From the NCBI GenBank assembly GCA_016933045.1, contig JAFGBR010000042.1, positions 1 through 64,000 on the forward strand: a stretch of 64,000 nt of DNA, written 5' to 3'. Positions 35,299 through 45,581 of this stretch are shown one piece after another. How positions within the stretch are numbered: the first letter of the stretch is position 1; each line of letters opens with the position of its first letter. Below the pieces are notes generated by a model. That model was not told the DNA's origin. It made no database searches and saw only the letters and a list, made by a program, of their open reading frames with translations. Source of the DNA: Marinilabiliaceae bacterium. GTDB lineage: Bacteria > Bacteroidota > Bacteroidia > Bacteroidales > Marinilabiliaceae. The position numbers and the translations under genes were made by a program.

Positions 35299-35318
35299 TT
35301 TAGAGTCGTAATCAATAT

Positions 35319-38300
35319 TTATATGAATTTCCCAATAGTTCTAAACAATTCCTTAGGATCAATCGGTTTAGAAAGGTATTCATCAAAATTATCATCGTAG
35401 AAACGATTTTTTTCCATTGGACGTGCATAAGCAGTTTGAGCAACAATAATAATTCCCGAATTCATCTCTTTAATTTCTTTTGCAGCATCATAACCATTTT
35501 TAACGGGCATCTTAATATCCATTAAAACTAAATCGGTTTGAGGATTGTTCCTAACCTGGGTAACAGCCTCTTCTCCATTTTTTTCCCAAAATATTTTTGC
35601 TTTAGTTTTTTTTAAAACACTTTTCAAAAAAATATAATTAGCTTCTATATCTTCAGCAATTAATATTGTTTTACCCGACCAATCAACACTGCAACCTCCA
35701 TAAACTTCAATTTCGGACATCTCATTTTTCGACATAACGATTTTAAGTGGAATTGAAAATGTAAATTTTGAACCTTTACCTTCAATCGATTCAACTAAAA
35801 TTTTGCCACCAAGTGCATCAGCTGTTTTTTGCGCTATTGCAAGCCCCAATCCCAACCCAGTTTTCCAACCAAATTTATCATCTTCTATTTTAGTAAACTG
35901 CTGAAAAACTGTATCCATAACAGCAGTAGGAATTCCTTTACCCGAATCCTTAACATAGAAATTTAATAGGCCATTTTTCACATAAACACCTAAATCAATA
36001 TAACCTTCATTCGTAAATTTGCAAGCATTATCCATAAGGTTAGTAAGTATTTGCCTAATCCTGACAAGATCACTATTAAGTATTAAATTTTGTTCTTCAA
36101 GTTTATTATCCAAATTTATCGATACTGATTTGTTATTATTATGAATTACATAATATGAATATATATGATCAAGCATTACATTCAAATCAAACACTTCTTT
36201 CACAATTTTTAACTGGTTGGATTCAATAAGACTTAAATCTAAAATTTCATCAATAATCTTTAACAAACTATTTGAGTTAGATAGAATAATATTCACATAT
36301 CGAACTCTTTCTTCATTTGATACCCCCTCATCATTAATCAAATTCGAAAAACCAACAATGGCATTCATAGGAGTGCGTATTTCATGACTCATATTTGCTA
36401 AAAAAGCCGATTTTAATGCATCCGATTCTGTGGCTCTTTCTAAAGCAAGCTTTAATTCACGAGTTCTTTCATCAACAATCCGCTCAAGATTATTTCTATT
36501 ATTTTCAAGCTCTTCATTCTGCGCTACAATCTCCTCCTGCTTTTCGGTTAATAAAATATTAACTTCGTGTAATAGTTCATTTTTTTCTAATATTTGCTTT
36601 GTTCTAATGGCAACAGTATTTTCCAACAACACATTTTGTCGTTTCATTGAACCTAACCTATAATAGTAAATAAACAGCACCATACCTGCAACTGCTAAAA
36701 CAACAAAAATTCTAAAAAACCAAGTCTCATAAAATGGAGGTACAACTATTATACTCAAATTAACAGGTTTTTCATTCCAAATGCCATCGTCGTTGGCTGC
36801 ACTTACCATAAAAGTATAATTACCCGGAGCTAAATTGGTATATGTTACTATGTTATTTCCTGCTTTTCGAAACTGCCAATCTTTTTCTAATCCTATCAAC
36901 ATAGTTTTATAAGCATACTTATCGGGATTAACACTATGCAAAGAAGCAAATTCGAGGGTTACAATTTTATGATTCGGACCTAAAACAATTCTCTCGGTTA
37001 CAGCAATAGATTTATCAAGAATAATACTACCAGCAAATTCTGTTCCAATAGGCACCGATTCATTGTTTATTTTCAAATCGGTAATTACCACATCAACAGG
37101 CTGGTTATTTTCAATAATACGATCAGGAAAAAAGGTATTAAAACCATTTATTCCTCCAAACACCATTTCACCCGATCTACACTTATAATACGCATTAAAA
37201 TTAAACTGTTTGCTTTGCAGTCCATCATACTGATCAAAAACCCTTATCTTTATTTTATTTATATCACTAACCGCATTAGTCATTTTTATTAATCCCGATA
37301 TTGAACTAATCCATAAATTTCCGCTATCATCTTCAAGAATACCGTATACCTCATCAATTGGAAAACCAGTTTCTTTAGAAAAACCTTTAAATGATTGATC
37401 GCTCATCACAAATCTTGCCAATCCTTTAGTACTACCAACCCATACAGTACCTTTCGAATCAACTTTTAAAACATTTACATTTCCAATAATATCAGGACTT
37501 GAAAAAAAATCAAATACACTATCAACCTTATTAAAATAATAAAAACCTTTTCGTGAACCAATAAACATATTTCCATACTTATCCTGATCAAAACCAAAAT
37601 ATGGCTTCTCTTTTAAATGAACAAAATAATCCTTTCCATCAGGAAGTACATCTAAAACCAATTTTGTATAATCATCTGACGGAGTAGTTATAATCCACAA
37701 ATTATTATTCTTATCATTGAAAAGACAATATACCTTATCTCCCGATATACTATTTATATCATTATTGTTATGCCTATATGTTTTAAATATACCTGTTGTT
37801 ACATCATAATAATTCAATCCACCCCTATTAGTTCCGATCCATAAATTACCTTGTTTATCCCACTCCAAAGCCTTAACATCATTATAGCTCAACGATTGGG
37901 GATCATTCGGATTATTTTGATAATATTTAAATGTATATGTTTTTCTATCAAGAAAATTTAACCCGTTATCACCTCCAACCCAAAGATTATTTGCAGAATC
38001 TTCGGTAATGCAATAAATATTGGCTCCATTTAAATATTGATTATTATATTTACCTGATATATAATGAGTAAACTCCTTTTTATTCAAATAAGTGTAATTA
38101 ACTCCTCCCGAAAATGTCCCTAACCACAATGTATTACTGTTATCAACAAATGCCGAACGAATAGAATTCTGACTTAACTTAGAAAAATTATGATCCTCCG
38201 ATGCATATTGAACAAAATGATTTGCTCCTTTGTCGAAAATATATAATCCTCCTCGTGTACCTATAAAAAAATCTCCTTTTAAATCTTCAAACATAGCCCT

Positions 38301-39125
38301 AACCCTTGTTGAATAAGGATTTTTTATATCGGGTAAATATCTTATAAATGAATTTAAGGAGGGATCATAACGATTTAAACCGTTATTCAACATTCCAACC
38401 CAAATATTACCTTTACTATCTTTAAACAACGATTCTATTCTATTTCCACTTATCGACTTATAATCATTTGGATCATTCTTATAAATCTCGAACGTAGAAT
38501 CGACTTGATTATAAACATAAAGACCAGAATTAGAAACTGAAATCCAAAGTTTATCATCATCAGGTAACAAGCTAATAATAGCATTAGGAAAAACACCATT
38601 TGAATCATTACGTTGTGTATTAAAATAAAGTAAGTTACCGGTAGTAAAATTACATCCATATAACCCTGTTGTACCTCCAAACCAAACCCTACCATATTTA
38701 TCTTCTGTTACACTAAATATCTGATAAACAGGCCAAGTAATTTTATCACATTTATATCTTGCAAAATTATCATGCTCTATACTATACCTATCAAGCCCAA
38801 CCTCATTAGCAATCCAAATATTACCTTTACTATCCTGAAAAACTGAATTTATTAAATTTGCCGAAATTGAATTGCTATCATTTGGATTATGCCAATAGGT
38901 AACAATAGATTGTCCATCATATTTGTTTAACCCATTTTGTGTTCCAAACCAAATAAACCCTTTCGAATCCTGACAAATTGTTCGGATACTGTTATTCGAT
39001 AATCCCTGATCTATTGTAAGATAACTAAATTTATACTGGTTCTGGGGGGCTTGCCCTGATAATACACCGATTGAAAAAAAAATAATTATAATAAAAAACC
39101 ATTGAAATTGCCAATTACGCTTCAT
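35319..39125 (-). CDS. Hybrid sensor kinase with propeller sensor and no DNA-binding output
   Basis: A 1268-residue inner-membrane sensor. A signal peptide (to about residue 24) leads into a two-component propeller (about 30-700; repeats such as ICQDSKGFIWFGTQNGLNKY), a Y_Y_Y domain (about 720-790), a membrane helix (about 800-823), a coiled coil (840-895), HisKA with SHEIRTPMNAIVGFSNL (His near 911), HATPase (DSGKGIP, GLGLGLAIA) and a receiver with LVLMDIKMPVKNG (Asp near 1202). It ends after the receiver, so unlike the HTCS at 27543-31970 it has no AraC domain and must pass its signal to another protein. It is divergent from the GH127/GH146 genes. The AraC regulator at 44488 lacks a receiver, so the partner is not obvious. 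Confidence 0.93.
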   Translation of the reverse strand: MKRNWQFQWFFIIIIFFSIGVLSGQAPQNQYKFSYLTIDQGLSNNSIRTICQDSKGFIWFGTQNGLNKYDGQSIVTYWHNPNDSNSISANLINSVFQDSKGNIWIANEVGLDRYSIEHDNFARYKCDKITWPVYQIFSVTEDKYGRVWFGGTTGLYGCNFTTGNLLYFNTQRNDSNGVFPNAIISLLPDDDKLWISVSNSGLYVYNQVDSTFEIYKNDPNDYKSISGNRIESLFKDSKGNIWVGMLNNGLNRYDPSLNSFIRYLPDIKNPYSTRVRAMFEDLKGDFFIGTRGGLYIFDKGANHFVQYASEDHNFSKLSQNSIRSAFVDNSNTLWLGTFSGGVNYTYLNKKEFTHYISGKYNNQYLNGANIYCITEDSANNLWVGGDNGLNFLDRKTYTFKYYQNNPNDPQSLSYNDVKALEWDKQGNLWIGTNRGGLNYYDVTTGIFKTYRHNNNDINSISGDKVYCLFNDKNNNLWIITTPSDDYTKLVLDVLPDGKDYFVHLKEKPYFGFDQDKYGNMFIGSRKGFYYFNKVDSVFDFFSSPDIIGNVNVLKVDSKGTVWVGSTKGLARFVMSDQSFKGFSKETGFPIDEVYGILEDDSGNLWISSISGLIKMTNAVSDINKIKIRVFDQYDGLQSKQFNFNAYYKCRSGEMVFGGINGFNTFFPDRIIENNQPVDVVITDLKINNESVPIGTEFAGSIILDKSIAVTERIVLGPNHKIVTLEFASLHSVNPDKYAYKTMLIGLEKDWQFRKAGNNIVTYTNLAPGNYTFMVSAANDDGIWNEKPVNLSIIVVPPFYETWFFRIFVVLAVAGMVLFIYYYRLGSMKRQNVLLENTVAIRTKQILEKNELLHEVNILLTEKQEEIVAQNEELENNRNNLERIVDERTRELKLALERATESDALKSAFLANMSHEIRTPMNAIVGFSNLINDEGVSNEERVRYVNIILSNSNSLLKIIDEILDLSLIESNQLKIVKEVFDLNVMLDHIYSYYVIHNNNKSVSINLDNKLEEQNLILNSDLVRIRQILTNLMDNACKFTNEGYIDLGVYVKNGLLNFYVKDSGKGIPTAVMDTVFQQFTKIEDDKFGWKTGLGLGLAIAQKTADALGGKILVESIEGKGSKFTFSIPLKIVMSKNEMSEIEVYGGCSVDWSGKTILIAEDIEANYIFLKSVLKKTKAKIFWEKNGEEAVTQVRNNPQTDLVLMDIKMPVKNGYDAAKEIKEMNSGIIIVAQTAYARPMEKNRFYDDNFDEYLSKPIDPKELFRTIGKFI

Positions 39126-39189
39126 TATCTGCTTTTTGAAGAAAATAAAACAACTTTTCCAAACACCCCTATAAACTCTAATTAAGTTT

Positions 39190-39218
39190 CAAAAATATTA
39201 TACTCACAAATGATTCAA
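39190..39218 (-). promoter_or_regulatory. Promoter of the hybrid kinase gene
   Basis: On the minus strand TTG (39218-39216) is followed after 18 bp by TATTTTTG (39197-39190), matching the Bacteroidota -33 and -7 elements closely. Expected start of transcription is near 39183, giving a leader of about 58 nt. Confidence 0.6.
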
Positions 39219-39355
39219 CTAAATTTATAAATATTTTACCTTTATTCCTATTGTACTTAAATAGAACTTGAACTTTTTATTTTGTTATAGTCCATTAGTA
39301 TTTTTATTGTTGTGTAATACAATTATATTTAAACAAAACAATAAAACACAAACGA

Positions 39356-41776
39356 ATGACATCAACAATAAAATTAATTAGCTCGATATTAGGTTTTATA
39401 ATCTTTTGGGGCTTAACAACATCTTATACAAAAACAAATAATTCAAACACTTATTATCCAATTAACCCCATCCCATTTACTTCTGTAAAAATTACCGATA
39501 ATTTTTGGACTCCTCGCATCCTAACCAATTACAAAGTGACCATTCCAATCGCCATCGATCAATGTTACAAAACCGGAAGAGTAAATAACTTTTTGTATGC
39601 TGGTAAAATTAAAGATGGTCAATTTTGCACACAATATCCATTTGACGATACGGACATTTATAAACTAATTGAAGCGGCCAGTTATTCACTACAAACAATA
39701 CCCGATAAAGAATTGGAAGCTCAAATTGACACCCTCATTTATTATGTAGGCAAAGCTCAAGAGCCTGATGGTTACCTATATACAAACCGAACCATTAATC
39801 CCGACAGCACTCATGCCTGGGCCGGAAAACAACGATGGATTAATTCGCCAATTAACATGAGCCATGAACTTTACAACTGCGGACACCTTTACGAGGCTGC
39901 TGTTGCTCATTATCAGGCAACAAATAAAAAATCACTTCTTAACATTGCTATAAAAAATGCCAATTTACTGGTAACCGATTTTTTAAAAAATGGATTACAA
40001 ATATACCCAGGACACCAAATTATTGAAATGGGTTTAGTACGACTGTATACCACAACTGGCAACGAGGAATATTTAAAACTGGCAAAATACTTTTTAGATG
40101 TTCGTGGCCCTGGTGGTCAGGAATACAATCAAGCTCATTTAAAAGTCGTTGATCAAACCGAACCTGTTGGCCATGCTGTTCGTGCCACTTATATGTATTC
40201 GGGCATGGCCGATATTGCTGCAATTTACAATGACTCATCATACCTTAAAGCCAGTCAGTTAATATGGGAAAATTTGGTGACAAAAAAAATGTACATTACT
40301 GGAGGCATAGGATCTGGAGGTAGTAACGAGGGTTTCGACCCTGAATATGTATTGCCAAATATGTCGGCCTATTGTGAAACCTGCGCTTCTGTTGGCAATA
40401 TTTTTTGGAATCACCGTATGTTTCTTTTCAATGGCGAAGGAAAATATATCGATGTCTTAGAACGCACATTATACAATGCTTTACTTTCGGGAGTATCACT
40501 TTCTGGCGACCACTTTTTTTATCCTAATGTACTTGAATCAGCTGGTCAACACAGTCGTAGTAAATGGTTTGGATGTGCTTGCTGTCCGCCTAATATTGCC
40601 CGATTACTACCATCATTACCCGGTTACATTTATGCAAAAACCGACAAATCAATTTATATTAATTTATTTTCAGATAATAGTGCAACAATAAAAATAAAAT
40701 CGAATGAAATTAAAATAAAACAAAAAACCAACTATCCTTGGAATGGTGAAGTTGAAATAAATATAACACCTACTAAAAAAGAATATTTCGACATTAAAAT
40801 TCGAATACCGGGATGGGCTCGCGGAGAAGTTTTACCAGGTGATTTATACCATTTCTCAAACAATAAAACAGCAAAATATAAAATTATTCTCAACGATAAA
40901 TTAGTAAACACGGTTGTAAACAATGGTTATGTAACCATTTCGAAAGAATGGAAAGAAAACGATAAAATTAAACTTAGCTTTCCTATGGAACCACAAATAA
41001 TACTGCCAAATGAGAAGATTAAAGCCAACTCCAACAGATTTGCAATACAAAGGGGGCCATTAGTTTACTGTGCAGAATGGCCTTACTCCGAGAACGAAAA
41101 AATATTGAACCTCTTTTTTGATATATCACAACAATTTGAAACAGAATTTGACAGCACATTATTAAACGGAATTGTTACAATTCATGCAAAAGCAAAACCC
41201 GTTTCGCGCACATTAAACAACAAAATAAATATTGGCAATGAATTAAACCTACGGTTAATTCCATATTTTGCATGGAACAATAAAGGTCCAGGCGAAATGA
41301 TGGTTTGGCTTCCCTCGGACACAAACAGTGTAAAACCATTACCAGCTCCAACTATTGCTTACAAAAGCATATTATCGGGCAGTACCGAAAACAAAACCCT
41401 GGAAGCTATTAAAGATCAATACGAACCAAAAAACTCCAACGATCATACAATGCCATTTTTTCACTGGTGGCCCAAAAAAAATTGCTGGGAATGGGTACAA
41501 TACACTTTTAATAATCCCGAAATTATTTCGAAATGTAACATATACTGGTTCGATGATGGTCCTTTTGGTGGCTGTCGAATACCAGAAACATACACTATTG
41601 AATATAAAAAAGATGACCAATGGATTCCCGTTGAAATAACAAATGGCAAAAAAAACATCGTAAAAAACAACTGGGACACAACTGCATTTAAACCTGTTAA
41701 GACTAATGCCATTCGTTTAAAAGTAAAACTTAGCAACGATTATTCAGCCGGAATACACGAATGGATAGTCAATTAA
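39356..41776 (+). CDS. GH127 beta-L-arabinofuranosidase
   Basis: An 806-residue exported enzyme (signal peptide ISSILGFIIFWGLTTSYT) of the DUF1680/GH127 family, which hydrolyses terminal beta-L-arabinofuranosides with a zinc-bound cysteine nucleophile. Expected zinc-site residues are visible: Glu341 and Cys343 in CETCAS, and Cys409-Cys410 in GCACCPPNIARLLP. The (alpha/alpha)6 barrel covers about residues 40-420, followed by beta-sandwich domains and a C-terminal DUF-type extension ending in HEWIVN (about 680-806), longer than the 660-residue model enzyme. The neighbouring GH146 gene starts 66 bp later. Together they should remove L-arabinose from plant arabinan, extensin or related glycans. 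Confidence 0.9.
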   Translation: MTSTIKLISSILGFIIFWGLTTSYTKTNNSNTYYPINPIPFTSVKITDNFWTPRILTNYKVTIPIAIDQCYKTGRVNNFLYAGKIKDGQFCTQYPFDDTDIYKLIEAASYSLQTIPDKELEAQIDTLIYYVGKAQEPDGYLYTNRTINPDSTHAWAGKQRWINSPINMSHELYNCGHLYEAAVAHYQATNKKSLLNIAIKNANLLVTDFLKNGLQIYPGHQIIEMGLVRLYTTTGNEEYLKLAKYFLDVRGPGGQEYNQAHLKVVDQTEPVGHAVRATYMYSGMADIAAIYNDSSYLKASQLIWENLVTKKMYITGGIGSGGSNEGFDPEYVLPNMSAYCETCASVGNIFWNHRMFLFNGEGKYIDVLERTLYNALLSGVSLSGDHFFYPNVLESAGQHSRSKWFGCACCPPNIARLLPSLPGYIYAKTDKSIYINLFSDNSATIKIKSNEIKIKQKTNYPWNGEVEINITPTKKEYFDIKIRIPGWARGEVLPGDLYHFSNNKTAKYKIILNDKLVNTVVNNGYVTISKEWKENDKIKLSFPMEPQIILPNEKIKANSNRFAIQRGPLVYCAEWPYSENEKILNLFFDISQQFETEFDSTLLNGIVTIHAKAKPVSRTLNNKINIGNELNLRLIPYFAWNNKGPGEMMVWLPSDTNSVKPLPAPTIAYKSILSGSTENKTLEAIKDQYEPKNSNDHTMPFFHWWPKKNCWEWVQYTFNNPEIISKCNIYWFDDGPFGGCRIPETYTIEYKKDDQWIPVEITNGKKNIVKNNWDTTAFKPVKTNAIRLKVKLSNDYSAGIHEWIVN

Positions 41777-41842
41777 AATTTATATTTGCTTTTTTTATAA
41801 AATAAAAGTATTTTTAACATTTAACAAATAAAATTCATCTTC

Positions 41843-44473
41843 GTGAAAAAAATATTACCATTTCTATTACTTTTGGCAACTTTTGGCACATGGAGCCAAC
41901 AAAGTCTTCAAAAAAACATTTTTAACTTACAAGATGTTCAGCTAACTGAAGGGCCATTTAAAAATGCACTTGATCTGAACATAGATAATTTATTAAAATA
42001 CGATACTGACAGGTTACTTCAACCTTATTTAAAAGAGGCCGGAATTACACCAAAAGGCGATGCTTATATTAACTGGGATGGATTGGCTGGCCATATTGGA
42101 GGACATTATCTATCAGCATTAGCCATGAGTTATGCGGCAACAGGAAACAATGAATGTAAAAACCGCCTCGATTACATGATAAACGAACTAAAAGCATGTC
42201 AGGACTCAAACAAAAACGGATATCTGGGTGGTATTCCTGATGGAGCTATAATGTGGAACGATTTACAAAATGGCTATCTGGCACTCTATTCATCATCAAA
42301 CTACTGGGTTCCTTGGTACAACATACACAAAACTTACGCAGGTCTGCGCGATGCATGGCTTTATGCACAAAACGACACAGCCAAACAAATGTTTCTCGAT
42401 TTATGCGACTGGGGCATTAATGTAGCATCAGGGTTATCAACATCTCAAATACAAACCATGCTTAATAAAGAGTTTGGAGGTATGAATGAGGTTTACGCCG
42501 ATGCCTTCGAAATTACTGGTGACACAGCATACCTTGATGCAGCCAAACGCTTTACTCACAATTCAATTTTTTTAAACCTCAAAAACAAGGTTGATGCACT
42601 TGACAACCTACACGCAAATACCCAAATACCTAAAGCTATTGGATTTGAAAGAATCGCACAGCTTGATAATACAGCTACTACGTATGCTACAGCCGCTAGT
42701 TTCTTTTGGGAAACCGTTGTAACCAAACGATCTTTAGCATTAGGTGGAAACAGCAGAGGGGAACATTTTCCGGCCGCTGCAAGCTGCGAAGACTATATAA
42801 CCAGCCGCGAAGGACCGGAAACCTGTAATACCTACAACATGTTAAAACTTACTGCCGACCTGTTTTGCGACAATCACAATGTAAAATATGTCGATTTTTA
42901 CGAACGAGCCTTATTCAACCACATATTATCATCGCAACATCCCGAACATGGAGGTTATGTATATTTCACCCCTGCCCGCCCCCGTCATTATCGCGTTTAT
43001 TCAGCTCCCAACGAAGCCATGTGGTGCTGTGTTGGCAGCGGAATGGAAAACCCGGCAAAACACGCACAGTTTATTTATTCGTACGATGCTGACAGCTTAT
43101 ATTTAAATCTATTTATTGCATCAGAATTAACATGGAATGACAAAGGAGTAACAGTAACTCAAAAAACAACTTTCCCTCACTCTGATTCAACAACACTTGT
43201 AATAAATACAAACAACACTACCAATTTTTGTTTACAAGTACGTTATCCATCATGGGTTAAACCGGGTGAACTAACAATCAAAATCAACAATCAAAAACAA
43301 ACTATTACAGACAATCCGGGTGATTTCATAAAACTTACACGCACATGGAACAACAACGATTCGATAGTTATTACCACTCCAATGCACACTAAGTATGAAC
43401 AACTACCCAATGTACCTGATTACATTGCATTTTTACATGGCCCAATACTTCTTAGCGCCAAAACAGGAATCGAAAACCTTACTGGGTTAATTGCCGATGA
43501 TGGCAGATGGTCGCACATTGCATCGGGCGAATTACAAGGACTATACACCGCCCCCATTGTAGTTGGCTCAAGAGATTCTATTATAAGCAAAATTGAAAAA
43601 ATTGAGAGTGATTCTCTTAAATTCAAGATATCAAAACTATTTCCCGAACAACCAAATTATCAAAATTTAATTCTGGAACCATTCAGCTCAATACATGATG
43701 CTAGATACATGATGTATTGGCTCTCGCTATCACAAGCCGAATACGATGCCGTTATTGATGAACTAGAGGCCGAAGAAAATGCCAAATTAGAACTCGACCA
43801 ACGCACAGTTGACCAGGTTGCAACAGGAGAACAACAACCCGAAACCGACCATAAAATTCAATCGTCGAACTCTTATACCGGAATTCACATGAATGAATAC
43901 TGGCGCGATGCACGAAACGGAGGTTATGTAAGCTACGAAATGGCAACCGGAGGCAACACCGGATTATCATTAATGGTTAGGTACTGGGGATATGAATCAG
44001 GAGCGCGTTCATTCAATATATTAGTTGACGGAACCGTTATTGCAACCGAAAATATTACCAACAAATGGAATGTAAACGATTTTGTAAATGTAGAATACCC
44101 CATAAACGATAACTTAGTTACCGGAAAAGAATATATTACAGTAAAATTTCAGGCGGTAAATACAAGTAACACTGCTGGTGGTTTATTTTATGTCCGATTG
44201 CTAAAACCACTCACTACAAAGATCAAATTAAACCAAATAAAAGATGATGGTTTGACCATAACCCAATCCAACACATCAATAAATATTCATTCAAATACCG
44301 AAAATGGTTCTATCAAAATACTCGATATACATGGCCGTTTAATTTTAACAGACAAATTAGAAAACAACGAAGCTAACATTAACATATCGGGATTATCATC
44401 AGGTATTTATCTGGTATTATGCCCAGTTAAAAACAAATATATTTGTAAAAAGATAAAAATTAATACTAAATAA
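41843..44473 (+). CDS. GH146-like beta-L-arabinofuranosidase with T9SS sorting domain
   Basis: An 876-residue secreted enzyme with a GTG start and signal peptide MKKILPFLLLLATFGTWSQQ. The DUF1680 catalytic domain (about 25-520) has INWDGLAGHIGGHYLSALAM, the presumed catalytic and zinc residues in EGPETCNTYNML (Glu326, Cys328) and AMWCCVGSGMENPAKH (Cys395, Cys396). The HIGGHYLSA and WCCVGSGMENP forms fit GH146 better than GH127. A C-terminal DUF6805-like beta domain (about 650-790) and a T9SS sorting domain (about 795-876, IKILDIHGRLILTDKL) follow, so it should be exposed outside the outer membrane. It probably releases beta-L-arabinofuranose from arabinan side chains. Confidence 0.88.
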   Translation: MKKILPFLLLLATFGTWSQQSLQKNIFNLQDVQLTEGPFKNALDLNIDNLLKYDTDRLLQPYLKEAGITPKGDAYINWDGLAGHIGGHYLSALAMSYAATGNNECKNRLDYMINELKACQDSNKNGYLGGIPDGAIMWNDLQNGYLALYSSSNYWVPWYNIHKTYAGLRDAWLYAQNDTAKQMFLDLCDWGINVASGLSTSQIQTMLNKEFGGMNEVYADAFEITGDTAYLDAAKRFTHNSIFLNLKNKVDALDNLHANTQIPKAIGFERIAQLDNTATTYATAASFFWETVVTKRSLALGGNSRGEHFPAAASCEDYITSREGPETCNTYNMLKLTADLFCDNHNVKYVDFYERALFNHILSSQHPEHGGYVYFTPARPRHYRVYSAPNEAMWCCVGSGMENPAKHAQFIYSYDADSLYLNLFIASELTWNDKGVTVTQKTTFPHSDSTTLVINTNNTTNFCLQVRYPSWVKPGELTIKINNQKQTITDNPGDFIKLTRTWNNNDSIVITTPMHTKYEQLPNVPDYIAFLHGPILLSAKTGIENLTGLIADDGRWSHIASGELQGLYTAPIVVGSRDSIISKIEKIESDSLKFKISKLFPEQPNYQNLILEPFSSIHDARYMMYWLSLSQAEYDAVIDELEAEENAKLELDQRTVDQVATGEQQPETDHKIQSSNSYTGIHMNEYWRDARNGGYVSYEMATGGNTGLSLMVRYWGYESGARSFNILVDGTVIATENITNKWNVNDFVNVEYPINDNLVTGKEYITVKFQAVNTSNTAGGLFYVRLLKPLTTKIKLNQIKDDGLTITQSNTSINIHSNTENGSIKILDIHGRLILTDKLENNEANINISGLSSGIYLVLCPVKNKYICKKIKINTK

Positions 44474-44487
44474 TTTTAAAAAAACTG

Positions 44488-45366
44488 TTACTTCATATTT
44501 CTCCGTTTATAATTAAACGGAGAAATATTCATTACCTTTTTAAACAATCTTGAAAAATAAAACGAATCTTTAAAACCAATTTCACAAGCAACATCAGCTA
44601 CTGATAAATCAGTAATATCCAATAGCCTACAAGCCCTTTGAATCTTTAACTGGTTAAAATAATCAATAGGCGAATAATTAGTCTTTTCAACAAATATTTT
44701 TGAATAATAAGAAACTGAAAGATTAACAACTTTTGAAAATTCATCAAGTCGTATTGTTCTATTCAAATTTTCAAGCATATAATTTATACTTAATGCAACA
44801 GGATCTTTGTCTGAAACATCATTAATAGTTTTAAACTGCTGAATATGAGAAAATGAAGACAAGAGATATATTAAACACAAATTTACATACTCCAATGTTT
44901 CACTACTGAATCCCCGCTCTAAGTTTCGAAATATCTCTTCAAACAAACTCAATCGGATACTAATTCTCGATAGCTTTCCTCTCTCAATTAATACAGGCTG
45001 TATACTTCTATTTGAAAAAAAAGATGCTTTTCTCCCGCCAAAATGAATCCAATAAATAGACCAGGGATCATCAAAACTGGAAAAATATGAATGAGCCTTA
45101 CCCGATGGTATAATAATATAATGATCGGCCAATAAATCAAACTTTTGATTTTCGATATTAACAGTACCCTTACCTAAGGTACAATAAATTAAAATATATT
45201 GTAACAAACCATTTGAACGCTCTCTATAATGATGCTTTGCATTTGGATAATAACCAACATCAGTCAAATATAAATCTGAAATAAGAGGATTTAAGCTAAT
45301 CCATTGCTGAACTTTCTCTGGAATTACGTAACTTATTTGACCAGGAAAACCATCTTGCTTTTTCAT
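44488..45366 (-). CDS. AraC family transcriptional regulator
   Basis: A 292-residue one-component regulator. The N-terminal half is a cupin-type sugar-binding domain (LIYCTLGKGTVNIENQKFDL, DHYIIIPSGKAHSYFSS, WSIYWIHFGG; about residues 55-115). The C-terminal 100 residues hold two helix-turn-helix units, LDEFSKVVNLSVSYYSKIFV and SVADVACEIGFKDSFYFSRL, followed by the standard SPFNYKRR end. It is convergent with GH146 and divergent from the MFS sugar porter gene, with 215 bp of promoter region between them. L-Arabinose or an arabinoside is the likely inducer by context. Its upstream region contains a Bacteroidota promoter for the porter gene. Confidence 0.9.
   Translation of the reverse strand: MKKQDGFPGQISYVIPEKVQQWISLNPLISDLYLTDVGYYPNAKHHYRERSNGLLQYILIYCTLGKGTVNIENQKFDLLADHYIIIPSGKAHSYFSSFDDPWSIYWIHFGGRKASFFSNRSIQPVLIERGKLSRISIRLSLFEEIFRNLERGFSSETLEYVNLCLIYLLSSFSHIQQFKTINDVSDKDPVALSINYMLENLNRTIRLDEFSKVVNLSVSYYSKIFVEKTNYSPIDYFNQLKIQRACRLLDITDLSVADVACEIGFKDSFYFSRLFKKVMNISPFNYKRRNMK
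44495..44528. terminator. 15-bp perfect hairpin inside the 3' end of the AraC gene
   Basis: ATATTTCTCCGTTTA at 44495-44509 pairs perfectly with 44514-44528 around the loop TAAT. The hairpin encodes the last residues of the AraC protein and lies 22 bp past the GH146 stop. It could end transcription of both convergent genes: a T7 run follows on the minus strand after a short gap. It works as a shared terminator only if the gap is tolerated. Confidence 0.55.
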
Positions 45367-45533
45367 CTGTGTTTGTCCGCCTCGAGAGTTTGCTATTTTT
45401 ACAATTCGAAATTAAAAATTATAATCAATAATAAATTTTAAAATAATCTAAAAAATACAATACAACAACTATTTACAATAAATATTTAAAAAATATAAAA
45501 ATAATATAATCCATATTTTAATAAAATTGGTCA

Positions 45534-45564
45534 TTGTTTAAAACTCAACAACAGCTTAATTTTG
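45534..45564 (+). promoter_or_regulatory. Promoter of the sugar porter operon
   Basis: TTG at 45534-45536, a 20-bp spacer and TAATTTTG at 45557-45564 match the Bacteroidota promoter consensus at ideal spacing. The start codon of the porter gene is 18 bp downstream of the -7 box, so the leader is short. Probably controlled by the divergent AraC protein. Confidence 0.72.
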
Positions 45565-45581
45565 TCATAAATAAATAATCA

